64,000 bases of DNA from Candidatus Hepatoplasma crinochetorum (GCA_001179805.1 CWGI01000001.1:1-64000); one strand, 5' to 3'; counted from the stretch's first letter, positions 9,872 to 21,333 are shown. Notes: generated from the sequence alone by a model not told the origin. Numbers and translations are program-made.

Positions 9872-10342
9872 ATGAATAATAATAAAATAAAAAGAAATAA
9901 ACAACATGAAATTATAAGATTGAAAAGACTTGAGCATAGAAAATTAATAAGAGAAAAATTTAAAAAATATTTTCTTTGAAGATTATGGTGACAATTTATT
10001 ATAGTTTGAATAATAATTTTAATTTTATTGCTTACAATTTTTAAACCTAGCGAAACACAAGATTGAGCTGTATTCATTGAATTTTTGTTTGCTTCAATAA
10101 TTTCATTGATTGCAATTTATTTTACTTTAATAATAGATAGACAAACATCAAAAAGTCTTGATGAAATTGATATTTTAATTAAAAATACAAAGAAAATAAT
10201 AGAAGAAGAAAAAACACAAAAAATTAAGACTGATAAATTTAAATATAATGAAAAATATTTAAATTTTGTGAATCAAGATTTTTATGATAAAAATATTGAT
10301 TTAAAGAAAAAATATGAAAATAAAATTATAAATAAAAAATAA
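9872..10342 (+). CDS. Small two-TM protein, candidate toxin partner
   Basis: 156 aa. A very basic N-terminus (1-40) is followed by a Trp-rich hydrophobic segment (FIIVWIIILILLLTIF, about 48-63) and a second one (FIEFLFASIISLIAIYFTLI, about 68-88). A charged, probably coiled-coil cytoplasmic tail (90-156) follows. It starts 5 nt after the Panacea-like gene, so the two are co-transcribed. Several toxins paired with Panacea antitoxins are known to be membrane proteins, which makes a membrane-acting toxin a reasonable inference. It could equally be an unrelated membrane protein. No enzymatic motif is visible. Confidence 0.5.
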
Positions 10343-10441
10343 GCAGAAATTAATTAAAAAAATTGTTGATTATTTTTTTAAACTTTATAATAGTGATTAT
10401 ATAATTGGAATAGTAAATTCAAAAAAATACAAAATTCATTA
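10343..10441 (+). pseudogene. 3' relic of an SDR gene
   Basis: The frame reads KKIVDYFFKLYNSDYIIGIV then NSKKYKIH and stop, matching the C-terminus of the SDR at 7722 (EKIIAYFFELYESDYIIGIV, ending FKIH). Nucleotide identity is obvious over about 80 bp and includes the stop and the TTAATT after it. No start or upstream part remains. The relic shows that a second SDR copy once ended here. Confidence 0.75.
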
Positions 10442-10547
10442 ATTAATTAAAAAATATATTACATTTTTTAATTAATTAATGATGTTTTAAAGTAGATTTT
10501 TTATAAATTGTTTTAATTTTAAATATCTTATAATAATTTTTAATTAA

Positions 10548-12104
10548 TTATTGTAAAATCTCTTCTAATATTCTTTTTTCTAATTCTTGAAGTTCTTTTT
10601 TTAATTCAATTTCTTTTTGTTCTGCTTCAAAAATATCTCTTTTAATTTCCTCTATTGGTCTATAAGTTTCTTCTTCAAAGTTATCAATATATCTAGATAT
10701 ATTTAAATTAAAATCATTTTTCTTAATTTCATTTATATTTACATTTCTTGAATATTTTTCGATTTCTTTTTTGTTTTTATATGTATCAACAATTTTTAAA
10801 ATATCTTGATCTCTTAATTTATTTTTATTTTTTACCTTTTCGAATTCTTTTGATGCATCAATAAATAAAATACTTTTATTGTTTTCTCTACATTTTTTAA
10901 ATACTGCAATTATTGCTGGTATTCCTGCTCCAAAAAATAAATTTGATGGTAAACTAATTATTGCATCAAATCAATTATAATTTTCAATTATTTGTCTTCT
11001 TATTTTTTCTTCCGCTCCCCCTCTAAATAAAATACCATGCGGTAATACAGTTGCCATTATACCATCTTCACTTAAGTGATAAAGCATATGTTGTATAAAA
11101 GCAAATTCAGCCCGAGAAGTTGGCGCTAGTGCATCAAATATTGCAAAGCGATCATCTATTTGATAATCTTTTTCTTTTGGATCTCATTTTGTTCCAAATG
11201 GAGGATTTGCAACAATAATATCAAATTTTTTATTTTGCTTAAATTTATCATTTTTTAAAGTATCTCCTTGTTTTATTTTAAATTTTCCGTAATTAAAACC
11301 ATGTAAAATCATATTCATTCTTGCTAGATTATATGTAGTATGATTTAACTCTTGTCCTTGAATAATTGTGGGTATTTCTTTTTTTAAATTATTGCTTTCA
11401 TTTTTTACGATATTTTTAATTTCATTATATGCACGAATTAATAATGAACCAGAACCACAAGTAGGATCATATATTACATTTGCTTCTTTTGCTTTTTTTG
11501 AAGTAGCTACTATTTTAGCAATTGTTTTGCCTACTTCAATTGGAGTATAAAATTCTCCTCCTTTTTTCCCTGCATCACTTGCAAATTTAGAAATTAAATA
11601 TTCATAAGAATCCCCTAAGAAATCATTATTTTCTCTACTAATCTCAAAATATTCTAATTCAAGCATAATTTTTGCAATTAGTTGATTTATTTCTAATTGT
11701 GTATCCCCTAATTTTTTATCATTTAAATCTAATTCATCAAAAAGTCCGGAAAAATCATCTCGACTTTTTTCAGAAGTAGAATTTTCAATTTCCTTAAATG
11801 TATCTGATAATAGAATATTTAAATTATCAATATTTTTTTTATTTTTAATATTTTCAATTATTTTTGAATAAAAATGATTAGGATTAATAAAATAGCCTAA
11901 TTGATCTATTACATCTTCTTTTACTTCTTGATCTAAATCAGCTAAGCTAAATTCTTCTTCTCTATAATAATTTTCTAAATTTGTGGAAATATATTTAAAA
12001 AATATAAAACCAAGAATATATTTTTTAAATTCATTTGCATCCATTCTTCCTCTTAATTTATTGGCTATATTTCATAATTTTGCATTTAATTCTTCTTTTT
12101 TCAT
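10548..12104 (-). CDS. hsdM: Type I restriction-modification, DNA methyltransferase subunit
   Basis: 518 aa, the normal length for HsdM. It transfers methyl from SAM to adenine in the site chosen by HsdS. The N-terminal helical domain begins ELNAKLWNIANKLRGRMDAN, typical of the family. The SAM motif is DPTCGSGSLLIRAY (about 211-224), the catalytic motif NPPFGTK (about 300) and EFYTP lies ahead of motif I. The ATG at 12104 is chosen because AGGAG lies 5 nt upstream and because it restores the conserved N-terminus; a later Met at 12044 would cut it. It is the last gene of an hsdS-hsdR-hsdM operon, 13 bp after the hsdR stop. UGA(Trp) occurs at the WDPKEKDY segment. Confidence 0.95.
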
Positions 12105-12117
12105 TTTGCTCCTAAAA

Positions 12118-14958
12118 TTATATTTGTGTTCAATTAAAAATATCAATTAATTTTTCACTTATCTTTTTTTGTTTTTTAATTCTTTCTTTTCCTCGTAATG
12201 GTAAAATTGCTTTTCTTAATTCTCTTATATTAATATTTTCATTAATTTGATATTGATCAGCGACATTATAAATATGTTGTTCATTAAGATTTTCTTCTGA
12301 AATTAATTTTTTAATCATTTCAGATCTTTTATTTTCTAAATTATTTAATAAATTATTAATTGTAATATTTATGATTTCGTTTTTATTGATAATATCTTCA
12401 ATTGTTTTATTTATAAAATCAGTTATCAAATCAATTAATTTTTGTGAATAATTTGATTTTTTAATATCCTCTGTTAATTTTTCTAAATTTTTAATATAAT
12501 GATTTTTATCTTTATAATTTTGATTTATTTCTTTTAAACATTTTTCAATATATAATGAATCTATTTTTTCATATCCCAATAATTCTATTTTAAAATTAAT
12601 TTCACTTAACCCACTTATTTTTTCTTTATCTTCTCTTTGTTCTTTATAAAAAGTGGAATAAGTATTTTTAAGTTCTTCAAATGGTTGTTTTTCAATATTT
12701 AAATCATCATTTTTAAAAACTGTGAAACTTTGTAACATATTAAAATTTGTTATTATTTCTTTAAATAATTCAATAAATTCAATTTTATCAGAAGGGTTTT
12801 TAAAAGATAAAATTTGATCATAATTTTGGTATTTTTTATTTAATTGATTAATTAAATTATTAAAGTCTTTTAAATAAGCCTCATAACTTTTTTTCAATAC
12901 TCTTGTATCTGCATTTGTATCAGCAAATAATTTGATTGCTTCTTCTACATTTTTTCTAATTGGTCTAAAAGAAATTATTTGTCCTGTATCTTTTAAATCA
13001 TCATAAATTCTATTTGCTCTTGAAAAAGTTTGAATTAAAGTATGATATTGTAAATTTTTATCTACATATACTGTATTTAAAAGTTGAGAATCAAAACCTG
13101 TTGTAAGCATATTTACAACAATTACAATATCAATATTCTTATTATTTCTAAAATTATTAAGTAATTTTTTTCGATATACATCATATCAATGCTCATTTTT
13201 AAGATCAATTTTATTTTCTGTGTTTACATTAAAATTTTTTACTATTTCTTTAAGAAAATTTTCTTTATTTAAATTAGAATTAATTCTTTCTTCTTTATCT
13301 AATGAAAATATTGCACTAACTTTTATTTTTTTATCTTTTGATAATTTTTGATTTATTTTTGAAAAAAAATCATAATAAATTTTAAGCATATTAATACTAG
13401 ATGTTACTAGTAAAGCATTAAAATTTTTTTTATGTGTTTTTTTATTATGCATCTCAAATATTTTTTCTACAATTAATTTAATTCTAGTTTGATTATTTCA
13501 AATTTCTTCTTTATTTAAATCTTTATCTTCAATAATTTTTTCAGATTCTTCTAATTCTAATTGACCCTTTTTTTGATCAAATGTTTTAAAATATTCAACA
13601 GAAAATCCAAGAACATTTTTATCATTTATTGCATTATAAATTGTATAATGGTGCAATTCTTTTCCAAATACTTCTTCTGTTGTTCGATTATTTATATTGT
13701 TAATTTTAAAAATTGGTGTTCCTGTAAATCCAAATATTTGAAGATTATTAAAATAATTAGATATATTTGCACTAATTTCACCAGATTGACTACGATGAGC
13801 TTCATCAAAAACCATTACGACTTTTTCATTTTTCAAAGAATTATTTTTTACAATATAACTATCTTCTTTTAATAATTTATTTAATTTTTGAATCGTTGTA
13901 ATAATTATTTCTCTTTTATCATTAAATAATTCTTTTTGTAAATCATTGGTTGTTAATACGGATTTAATTTCTCCTTTTATTCTTGCAAAATCATTAAATT
14001 GACTAGTAGTTTGAGAATCTAAATCTTTTCGATCAACAACAAAAAGAATTTTTTTAATATCTAAAATTTCATCTCTAATAAGTTGTACAGTTTTAAAAGA
14101 AGTTAAAGTTTTACCTGAACCTGTTGTATGTCAAATATATCCACCATGTAAATTATTTTTACTCTTGTTAGAATTAATTTTAATTTTTTCTAAAATTTTT
14201 TTTATAGCATAGAATTGATATGGTCTTAAAATTTTTATTTCTTCACTTTCTTTTTGAATTACCATATATTTAAAGATCATATTAGATAAGTGACAAGGAT
14301 TTAAAAAAGCATTACAAAAAGATTCTTTTTTATTTATATTTTTTAATAAAAAATTTATAGATTTATTATCTTGATCTGTTCAATTAAAGGAAAATTTATA
14401 ATTATTTTCTTTATGGTCTTCATTTTTATTATTTGTTGCAAAATATTTAGTTTCAGAACCATTTGAAATGATAAAAATTTGAATAAATTTAAACATTTCA
14501 TTAAAATTCATTTTGTATCTATGACACTGTTTGAAAGCTTCTTCTAAATTAATTCCTTTTTTCTTAAGTTCTATTTGAACAAGAGGAAAACCATTAATAA
14601 ATAAAGTTACATCATATCTTTGTATTTTATTGCTATTAATTTTTATTTGATTTGCGACTTGGAAGTAATTTTTACAAAATTTATTATCAAAAAATCTAAT
14701 GATATTACCATTATCTAGTGTAAAATTTGTTTCTTCCCTTAAAATAATTGCTCTTTTAAAAATATCACCACGATTTAAATAATTGTAAATTTTATTAAAA
14801 TCTTGTTCTTTTAATTTAATATTATTAAATTTTTCAATTTGTTTTTTTAGATTTAATTTTAGATCATTATTATTTTTTATTTTTATGTATTGATAACCTA
14901 AATTTATTAATTTTTCTATTAAATTATTTTCTAATACTGATTCGTATTCTATTTTCAT
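12118..14958 (-). CDS. hsdR: Type I restriction endonuclease subunit R
   Basis: 946 aa, read through several UGA(Trp) codons. HsdR translocates DNA and cuts at a distance from the HsdS site. The N-terminal nuclease domain carries the D...ExK motif (YDVTLFINGFPLVQIELKK, about 128-146). The SF2 motor follows, with Walker A HTTGSGKT (about 280), DEAH box VFDEAHRSQSG (about 378-388), GFTGTP (about 405) and the later LTTGFD and QTFSRANR motifs. A long helical C-terminus (about 700-946) serves complex assembly. No frameshift is visible, so the subunit looks intact. The start follows a short gap from hsdS (80 bp). Confidence 0.95.
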
Positions 14959-15038
14959 TTATTTAATCTTCTTAAAATATAAAATTAATCTTTAAATATA
15001 TTTATAATGATTAATTATAGCAAATCTTAATTAAATAT

Positions 15039-15575
15039 TTAGTTTTTAAATATAGTATTTAAAAAACTTTTTTTATAATCATCAATTAATTTAATTAATA
15101 AATTACTATTCGCTATTAATTGATCTATTTTATTAAAAAAATTACCTACTAATTTTTGTTTATTTATATCTATTAATTTTATTTTTTCCTTTTTTCATTC
15201 ATTAAAATAAATATGTTTAATAGTAGAACCAACTTCATATTTTTTAAAATTTATTGTTTGTAATAAATAAAAAAGATATTTTATATCTATATTATTTTTA
15301 GGAAAAATATATTCTAGTGTATTAATAATAGATCCTTTATTTTTAATGTAAAAAGGATTTCCTATTGTTCCATCTTTTGAAATCGCTATAAAATTAATAA
15401 AATCATACTTTTTAATTTTCCCTAAGATTTTCTTATTAGCAGAATATATTGGGTATTCTCCTTCAAATTTAGATTCTTTAATTGAATTATTTGATAATTT
15501 TCTAAAGCATATATCATCTATAATATTTTTATTTATATTATTTTCTAATTTTTGATAATTAAAATTAATATTCAT
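15039..15575 (-). CDS. hsdS: Half-size type I specificity subunit
   Basis: 178 aa with one UGA(Trp). Full HsdS proteins are about 400 aa with two target-recognition domains. This one has a single recognition domain (FRKLSNNSIKESKFEGEYPI, SKDGTIGNPFYI, LFYLLQTINFKKYEVGSTIK) and one C-terminal conserved helix (KIDQLIANSNLLIKLIDDY). The GSTIKHIYFNE segment is a typical TRD end. Half-size HsdS can work as a homodimer recognising a palindromic bipartite site; that is the likely mode here, unless it is a truncated leftover with the full copy elsewhere. It is the first gene of the R-M operon, divergent from the SDR at 15676. Confidence 0.85.
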
Positions 15576-15632
15576 TAATAAACAAAATTAATTAAAGAAA
15601 TTACAAATAAATTATTTGTTTAAGATATTTAT

Positions 15633-15664
15633 TTTATATTTAAATTATATAATTTAAATATAAA
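15633..15664. promoter_or_regulatory. 32-bp palindrome shared with the 7676 site
   Basis: TTTATATTTAAATT, loop ATAT, AATTTAAATATAAA: the same 14-nt arms as at 7676-7707, 11 nt before the SDR ATG. It sits in the divergent spacer and could also affect hsdS. Confidence 0.55.
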
Positions 15665-15675
15665 AGGAGAAGAAA

Positions 15676-16440
15676 ATGAGATATATAACAGTAACTGGAG
15701 CAAGTTCTGGAATTGGAAAAGCGATTGCCACTTATTTTGCAGAAAAAGGACATAATATTATTATTGTTGCAAGAAGAAAAGAATTATTAGAGAATTTAAA
15801 AAATGATCTTGAAAAAAAGTATCAAATAAAAGTAATTGTTTTTATTTATGATCTTGCAATTACAGAAAATGTTTATAAATTTTACCAAGATATAAAAAAA
15901 TATGACGTTGAACTTTTAGTAAATAATGCAGGATTTGGCGATATTAATAATCCTTGAGATTCAAATCTTGAAAAAATTAATAAAATGATCGATCTTAATA
16001 TCAAAGCACTTACAGATCTTACAATTCTTTTTATTAAAGATAATTTAAATAAAGAAGCACAGATTATAAATGTTTCTTCTGCAGTTGGATATTTTATTTT
16101 ACCAACAGGAATTTCTTATTCTGCTAGCAAATTTTATGTTTCTACATTTACAGAAGGAATATCAAGATTTTTAAAAAAACAAAATGCTAAAATTAAAGTA
16201 AAAATCTTAGCTCCTGCAGCAACTGAATCAGAATTTTTAATAAGAGCTTATAATAAATCTAAAATAGATAAAGAAGCACAAGAAAAATCAAAAGAAAGAG
16301 TTAAACAGACTGCAAAAACATCAGAAGATTTAGCCTATTTTGCATATCAACTTTATCAAAGTGATAGAGTAATTGGAATTGTAAACCCTTTTACTAATAA
16401 ATTTAAATTAAAAAATAAATGATTTGATTTATTGGAATAG
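15676..16440 (+). CDS. SDR-family oxidoreductase (second copy)
   Basis: 254 aa, a complete classical SDR: TGASSGIG (about 7-14), NNAGFGD (about 86-92), VSSAVG serine strand (about 135) and YSASK (about 148-152). The ARRKE basic cluster after beta-2 points to NADP(H). RBS GGAG lies 7 nt before the ATG. UGA(Trp) codons occur at the NPWDSN and NKWFDL segments. It is closely related to 7722 and 16495 and forms a tandem pair with the latter (54 bp gap). The substrate is unknown; similar mollicute SDRs are annotated only in general terms. Confidence 0.93.
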
Positions 16441-16494
16441 TATTATTAAAAATATATATTTTTTATAAAAATTAATATGAGGAGATAATAGAAA

Positions 16495-17253
16495 ATGAAA
16501 TATACATTAATAACAGGTGCAAGTTCTGGAATTGGAAGAGCACTAGCGGAAAGATTTGCACAAAAAGGATATAATTTAATAATTGTTGCAAGAAGAACAA
16601 ATTTGTTAAGTATTTTAAAAAAAGATTTAGAAAATAAATATAAAATAAAAATTATTGTATTTACGGTTGATTTATCAAATCTTCAAAAAGTTAAAAAATT
16701 TTATAAAAACATCAAAAAATATCAAATTGAAACATTTATAAATAATGCGGGATTTGGAGATGTTAATTTAGCTTGAGATTCAAATATTGAAAAGATTGAA
16801 AAAATGCTTGATTTAAATATTAAATCTCTTACAATACTTTCAATCATGTTTATTAAAGATAATTTAGATAATGATGTGCAATTAATAAATGTATCATCTA
16901 CTGCAGGGTATAGTGTTTTTTCTGCAGCTATAAGCTATTCTGCTTCCAAAATTTATGTTGCGTCCTGAACTGAAAGTGTAGCAAAACAATTACAAAGATT
17001 AAATAAGAAAATAAAAGTAAAAGTTTTGGCTCCAGGAGCAACAGAAAGTGAATTTAATGATCGATCTTTAGTAAAAACAAAATTAACTGAAGACAAAATA
17101 AAAGAATATAAAGATCGAGCAATAAGAAAATCTGCAGAGGAACTTGCAGATGATGCTTATAAATTATATAAAAGTGATAAAATTCTAGGATTAATTGTAA
17201 ACAATAAATTAGAACTTTCTGATGGAAATTATCCTATTAGATGATTTGATTAA
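16495..17253 (+). CDS. SDR-family oxidoreductase (third copy)
   Basis: 252 aa: TGASSGIG (about 7-14), NNAGFGD (about 86-92), VSSTAG (about 135), YSASK (about 147-151). GAGGAG lies 11 nt before the ATG. It ends four bases before the stop of the convergent ASCH-like gene at 17258. A tandem duplicate of 15676, but without the palindrome upstream, so it probably depends on read-through from its neighbour. Internal UGA(Trp) codons, including VASWTESV. Confidence 0.93.
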
Positions 17254-17257
17254 ATTT

Positions 17258-17644
17258 TTAATTTATATAAACAAAAGATTGAGGAGGATATGATAATTTA
17301 AAATCAGATAGTTTTTTTGGTTTTTTAAATTCCCTAAAATATTCAATTTCATATGCAATTGCTTTATTTTTATTTTTATAATATTTATAATAAAATTCTT
17401 CATTAATTCCTGCATATTCTTTTGTTAAGGTTCATATTTTTTCTGGTGTATCAATATGAACTTTTTTTATTTTAATTGATCCAATAATCTTTGATATAGG
17501 AAAAGTAACATATAAAAGAATAATTTCTTTTTCATTTCACTTTTTTGCTTCTACTTTTCTAAATTCAAATTTCTTAATTTTATTTTTAATATTTTCGATG
17601 TGTTCAAGATGAATGGACATTAATATTTTCATTTTGATTTTCAT
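17258..17644 (-). CDS. ASCH/PUA-like domain protein
   Basis: 128 aa. It resembles the ASCH-like proteins of the COG4933 type: MSIHLEHIENI at the start, KFEFRK, YVTFPISKIIGSIKI, an IWTLTKEYAGI helix region, KAIAYEI, and the hallmark end SYPPQSFVYI. ASCH/PUA folds bind RNA or modified bases; several have roles in translation control or defence. The ATG at 17644 overlaps the 3' end of the GNAT gene by 25 nt, so the two are translationally coupled. An internal ATG at 17632 (MKILMSIHLEH) fits the family start equally well. Function in this organism is unknown. Confidence 0.7.
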
Positions 17645-18711
17645 TTTTCCAAAATTAAATTAATTATTTTAATTTTATTTTCCATTGGATGAGAAGGTAA
17701 ATAATCTCCTTTTTTTCACATATTATTATCTTCTAAAAATTGATAGTTAATATTATTTTTTTCACCAAATGAAAATATATGTAAAAATTTAATAATTATT
17801 TTTCTATTAGAAGTAAATTCTTTTTTTAATTCGTCTGATGTAAAAACGGATGTATTTCCTACAATTTTTAATCATTCTTCTAGTTTCATATTTTTTCCAT
17901 TAATTACTTCTGTTATAATTCCCACTCCCGTTATAACAGATCTAAAAATTTTTTGAGGAATATCGCTTTTTCTATATTCCAATAAAAAATCTCCTTTTTC
18001 AGGAATTTTTATATATGGTGTTTTTGAAAGATATGTTTTAGTAATACTTATTGAAGAAATATCAAATTCTTTTGCTTTATTTGAAGTTTTTCATAATTTA
18101 TTCTCTGGGAATAATTTGTCATGATACTCAGTTTCAAAAGGAAGTAAATAATAATTTGAATTTTTATAATTTTTAAAAACTTCTTTCCTAAAATATCATC
18201 TATAATCACTTTTAATTGAATTTGTAGATTTATTTTTAAATTTAGTTAAAATAATTTCTTTATTTTTAAATCCTGTTTCTATAAAACCCCAAGAAAGCAA
18301 AATTTTATATAGATTATCTTGTTTTTCTTTAAATAAACTAACATAACATTCATCCACATTTTCTTCATCCATTACTGTAAAAATAATATTAATTAAAGCT
18401 TCAGAGAATCTTTGAGATTTGTATTTTTCATCTATTTTAAATGTAGATATCTTTATTCTTTTAATTTGTTTTTGCAATGGTAATATGTCTTCTTCAATTT
18501 CATTTTTAATTTGCAACATTAAAAATATCTTTATTTTTTTATTATTATCAAATTTAACATATACTTCTAAATTTTCTGATTTCTTTTTTAAAAATCATCT
18601 TTCAAAATCTTGATAATCTTTTTTTAAAGAATCGAAAAAATTATCATCTAAATTAACTTTGTTTAAATTAATTTTCTCTAAAATTTCCATAAATTTTTCT
18701 TTCTTTTTCAT
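17620..18711 (-). CDS. GNAT acetyltransferase fused to a PUA/EVE-like domain
   Basis: 363 aa from the ATG at 18711, or 356 aa from 18690. The N-terminal half (about 1-165) looks like a GNAT fold: acidic start with an FFDSLKKDYQDFERWF helix, then IKISTFKIDEKYKSQRF (acetyl-CoA pocket) and a SWGFIETGFKNKEIILTKF end. The C-terminal half (about 185-363) reads LFPENKLW, YIKIPEKGDFLLEYR, RSVITGVGIITEVI and IIIKFLHIFSF, as in PUA/EVE-like domains that accompany such GNATs. The overlapping downstream ASCH-like gene belongs to the same unit. Known relatives are poorly characterised. No frameshift; several UGA(Trp). Confidence 0.65.
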
Positions 18712-18798
18712 AAAGTAATTTTATCAAAAGATTTATTAAATTGCTTTTTCAAATTTTAAATATTATAATTAATTTATTAATTAATTATTTTAAAAAAA

Positions 18799-19812
18799 AT
18801 GATAGAAGATAAAAAATTTTATAAAGAATTAATATTAGAAAACTTATATTCTTCAATTAACAATTATAATGATATGAAAAATAATTTTTCATTCGTTTTT
18901 TTTATTAGTGAAATTCATAGAGCTTATACTTTTCTTTTTATTTCTATATTAGAAATTAGGGAAGAAAATGATTATAAAAAATATAAAAACAATCAATCAA
19001 AAACACCTAATTTTTTATATCTTGCTAATAGAGTATATGAAAAATACTTAAGTGAATATGGCAAAGAAAATAAAAATTTAATACCAAAATTTAAAAAAAA
19101 TATGGAGAATTTAAATTCATTAAGAGGAACATATTATCATAATCCTTTTCCAGATGAAAAAAATATAAATTCTTTTTATTTTGAATTTTATAAATATGAT
19201 AATGCTGATCAATTTTTAAAAGAAAAATTTAAAAGTTTTACTGAATCATTAATTGCAAATTATATTTTTATATGTGATTTCTTTTTTGATATTAAAATAG
19301 CAAAATTTTCTTTTATTAATTCCAATAGTTTAATATCAAATTCAAAAATTTTAGAAGAAAAATTTAATAAAAATAAAAATTTAAAAAAAATATATGATTA
19401 TTATTTTACAAAAATAGAAACATTAATAAATATAGACGATTATTTTGGATCTCAAGCTTTACTAAAAAAAATTTTGGAGGAAATAAAAAATTTAAATTTT
19501 AAATATTACAAAACCTATTTAAATAAAGATGGAAAAATTACAGGAAATGGAGCTTATTATATATATTATTCTTTGCAAATTTCAAATGAATTTATTAAGA
19601 ATAATAATATTTATGATGATGAGGAAAATTGAATAAAAAAACATTATTTTCCTAATAATAAAGATAATGAGTTAAATGCAAAAGGATATAACAAAAGTTT
19701 AATTCCTTATATTAAATATATAATTGATCATTATCCAAGAAGTTATTTAGTAAAAAATTATAAAGAAAAATCTCCTTTTTCTTTTGATAATATAAAAAAA
19801 TGAGATATTTAA
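18799..19812 (+). CDS. Hypothetical protein with HEPN-like RxxxxH motif
   Basis: 337 aa, mostly helical, with no signal peptide or membrane segment. No relative is recognised with confidence. In the N-terminal part, FISEIHRAYTFLFISILEI (about 35-53) is followed by LNSLRGTYYHNPFPDE (about 106-121), which contains R-x4-H (RGTYYH), the catalytic motif of HEPN ribonucleases. The C-terminal half is Lys/Asn/Tyr-rich. It has no clear RBS (poly-A before the ATG), so it may be leaderless. It diverges from the GNAT/ASCH pair across an 87-bp spacer and sits in the conflict-gene region. A HEPN toxin or abortive-infection nuclease is an inference from one motif and context. Confidence 0.6.
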
Positions 19813-19831
19813 AAAGTTTTTCAATATATAT

Positions 19832-21256
19832 TTATATATTTAATACTATTACTTTTTCTTTGGTCATAGATAGGATTGAATTTCTTATTCCTTGTGTTCC
19901 AAGACCTGAATCTTTATAACCAATAAAAGGAAAATTATCAGGACCACGTTGACTTTTTTTATTGAAATTTACAGTTCCAACTTCAAGCTTATTTGCAAGA
20001 TAAAATAAATTATTAATATCTTTTCCAAAAATTGAAACTTGCAATCCAAATTGAGAATTATTATGCATTTTTATCAAATGATCAAAATTATCATAAATGA
20101 TAATTGGTAAAATAGGACCAAACTGTTCTTCTTGTGCTAATTGATCAGTTTCAATTACATCTGTAATAAGAGTAGGATAGAAGATATTTTTATTAATATC
20201 TTCTTTATTTCCAATTAGAATTTTAGCTTTTTTATTTAAGGAAGATATTAACTCCTTTTGATATTTTAATGATGATTGATCAATTAACGGAGTAATATCA
20301 GTATTTGTTTCAGGAAGGCCTATCTTTAATTTTTTTATTTTTTCAGTTAATATTTTTTCTAAATTATTTTTATTTTTTTTGCTAACAAAAACTCTTTTAA
20401 TAGCAGTACATCTTTGTCCAGAATAACTAAAAGCACCATTTATAATTTCGTTAGTTGCATTTTCAAGATCACAATCATCTAGAATTATTGCAGCATCTTT
20501 TCCTCCAAGTTCCATAATTAAAGGAATCATGCCTGCTTTTTTTGCGATATCTTTTCCTACATTTGTACTTCCGGTGAAATTTATAAAATTAATTAAAGGA
20601 TGAGTTACAAGATAATCACTTATTTCTCTTCCTCTTCCAGTTACTAAATTTATAATTCCTTCTTCTACTCCTGTTTGTTCTCATAATTTAATAAGTTCAA
20701 TTGCAAAATAGCTTCCTTGTGTTGCCGGTTTAAAAACACAGACATTTCCACTTATTAAAGCGGGAGCAATTTTAGAAATGGAAAGATTCATTGGAAAATT
20801 AAAAGGACTAATTACCAAAACTACGCCATAAGGTTTTCTTTCAATTAAGGCAATTTTACTTTTATCACCATTATAAAATTGTTCACTTGTTTTTGCTTTT
20901 ATCTCAATTCTATACATTTCCTCAATTGTATATCTTATATATTCAATTGATCTTTCAATTTCACTTACTGAATCTTTATAATTTTTAGCTACTTCCTTTA
21001 CGATTAAATTTGCTAATTTTTCTTTATTTTTTTCAATTAAGTTTGCTCATTTTTTAAGATAAACTGCTCTTTCTGAAATTGTTTTTTTCTCTCATTTTTT
21101 TTGCTTTTCTTCTGCAAATTGATAAATTTTATCAACTGTATCTTTATTTAAAGCATAAACTTTTGCATATTCTTTTTGTAAAGAAGGATTAATTATTGAA
21201 ACATAATTTTCTGTATGATATTTTTTTCCTAAAATTTTATAATTTCCAATTATCAT
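19832..21256 (-). CDS. gapN: Non-phosphorylating NADP-dependent glyceraldehyde-3-phosphate dehydrogenase
   Basis: 474 aa, the GapN length. It oxidises glyceraldehyde-3-phosphate straight to 3-phosphoglycerate with NADP+, giving NADPH and bypassing ATP formation. Aldehyde dehydrogenase landmarks: SPFNFPMNLSISKIAPAL, NFTGSTNVGKDIA, the catalytic Glu in MELGGKDAAIILDDCDL (about 251) and the catalytic Cys in YSGQRCTAIKRVFV (about 281). The IKRVFV continuation and GPDNFPFIGYKDSGLGTQGI end are typical of GapN rather than other ALDHs. AAGGAAAAAG gives an RBS before the ATG. A 28-bp palindrome sits upstream (21334-21361). Confidence 0.93.
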
Positions 21257-21333
21257 CTTTTTCCTTTTATTATTATTATTATTTTTCTATAATCATAAAT
21301 TAATATTGTATTCATTTATGTATTAAAATTACC

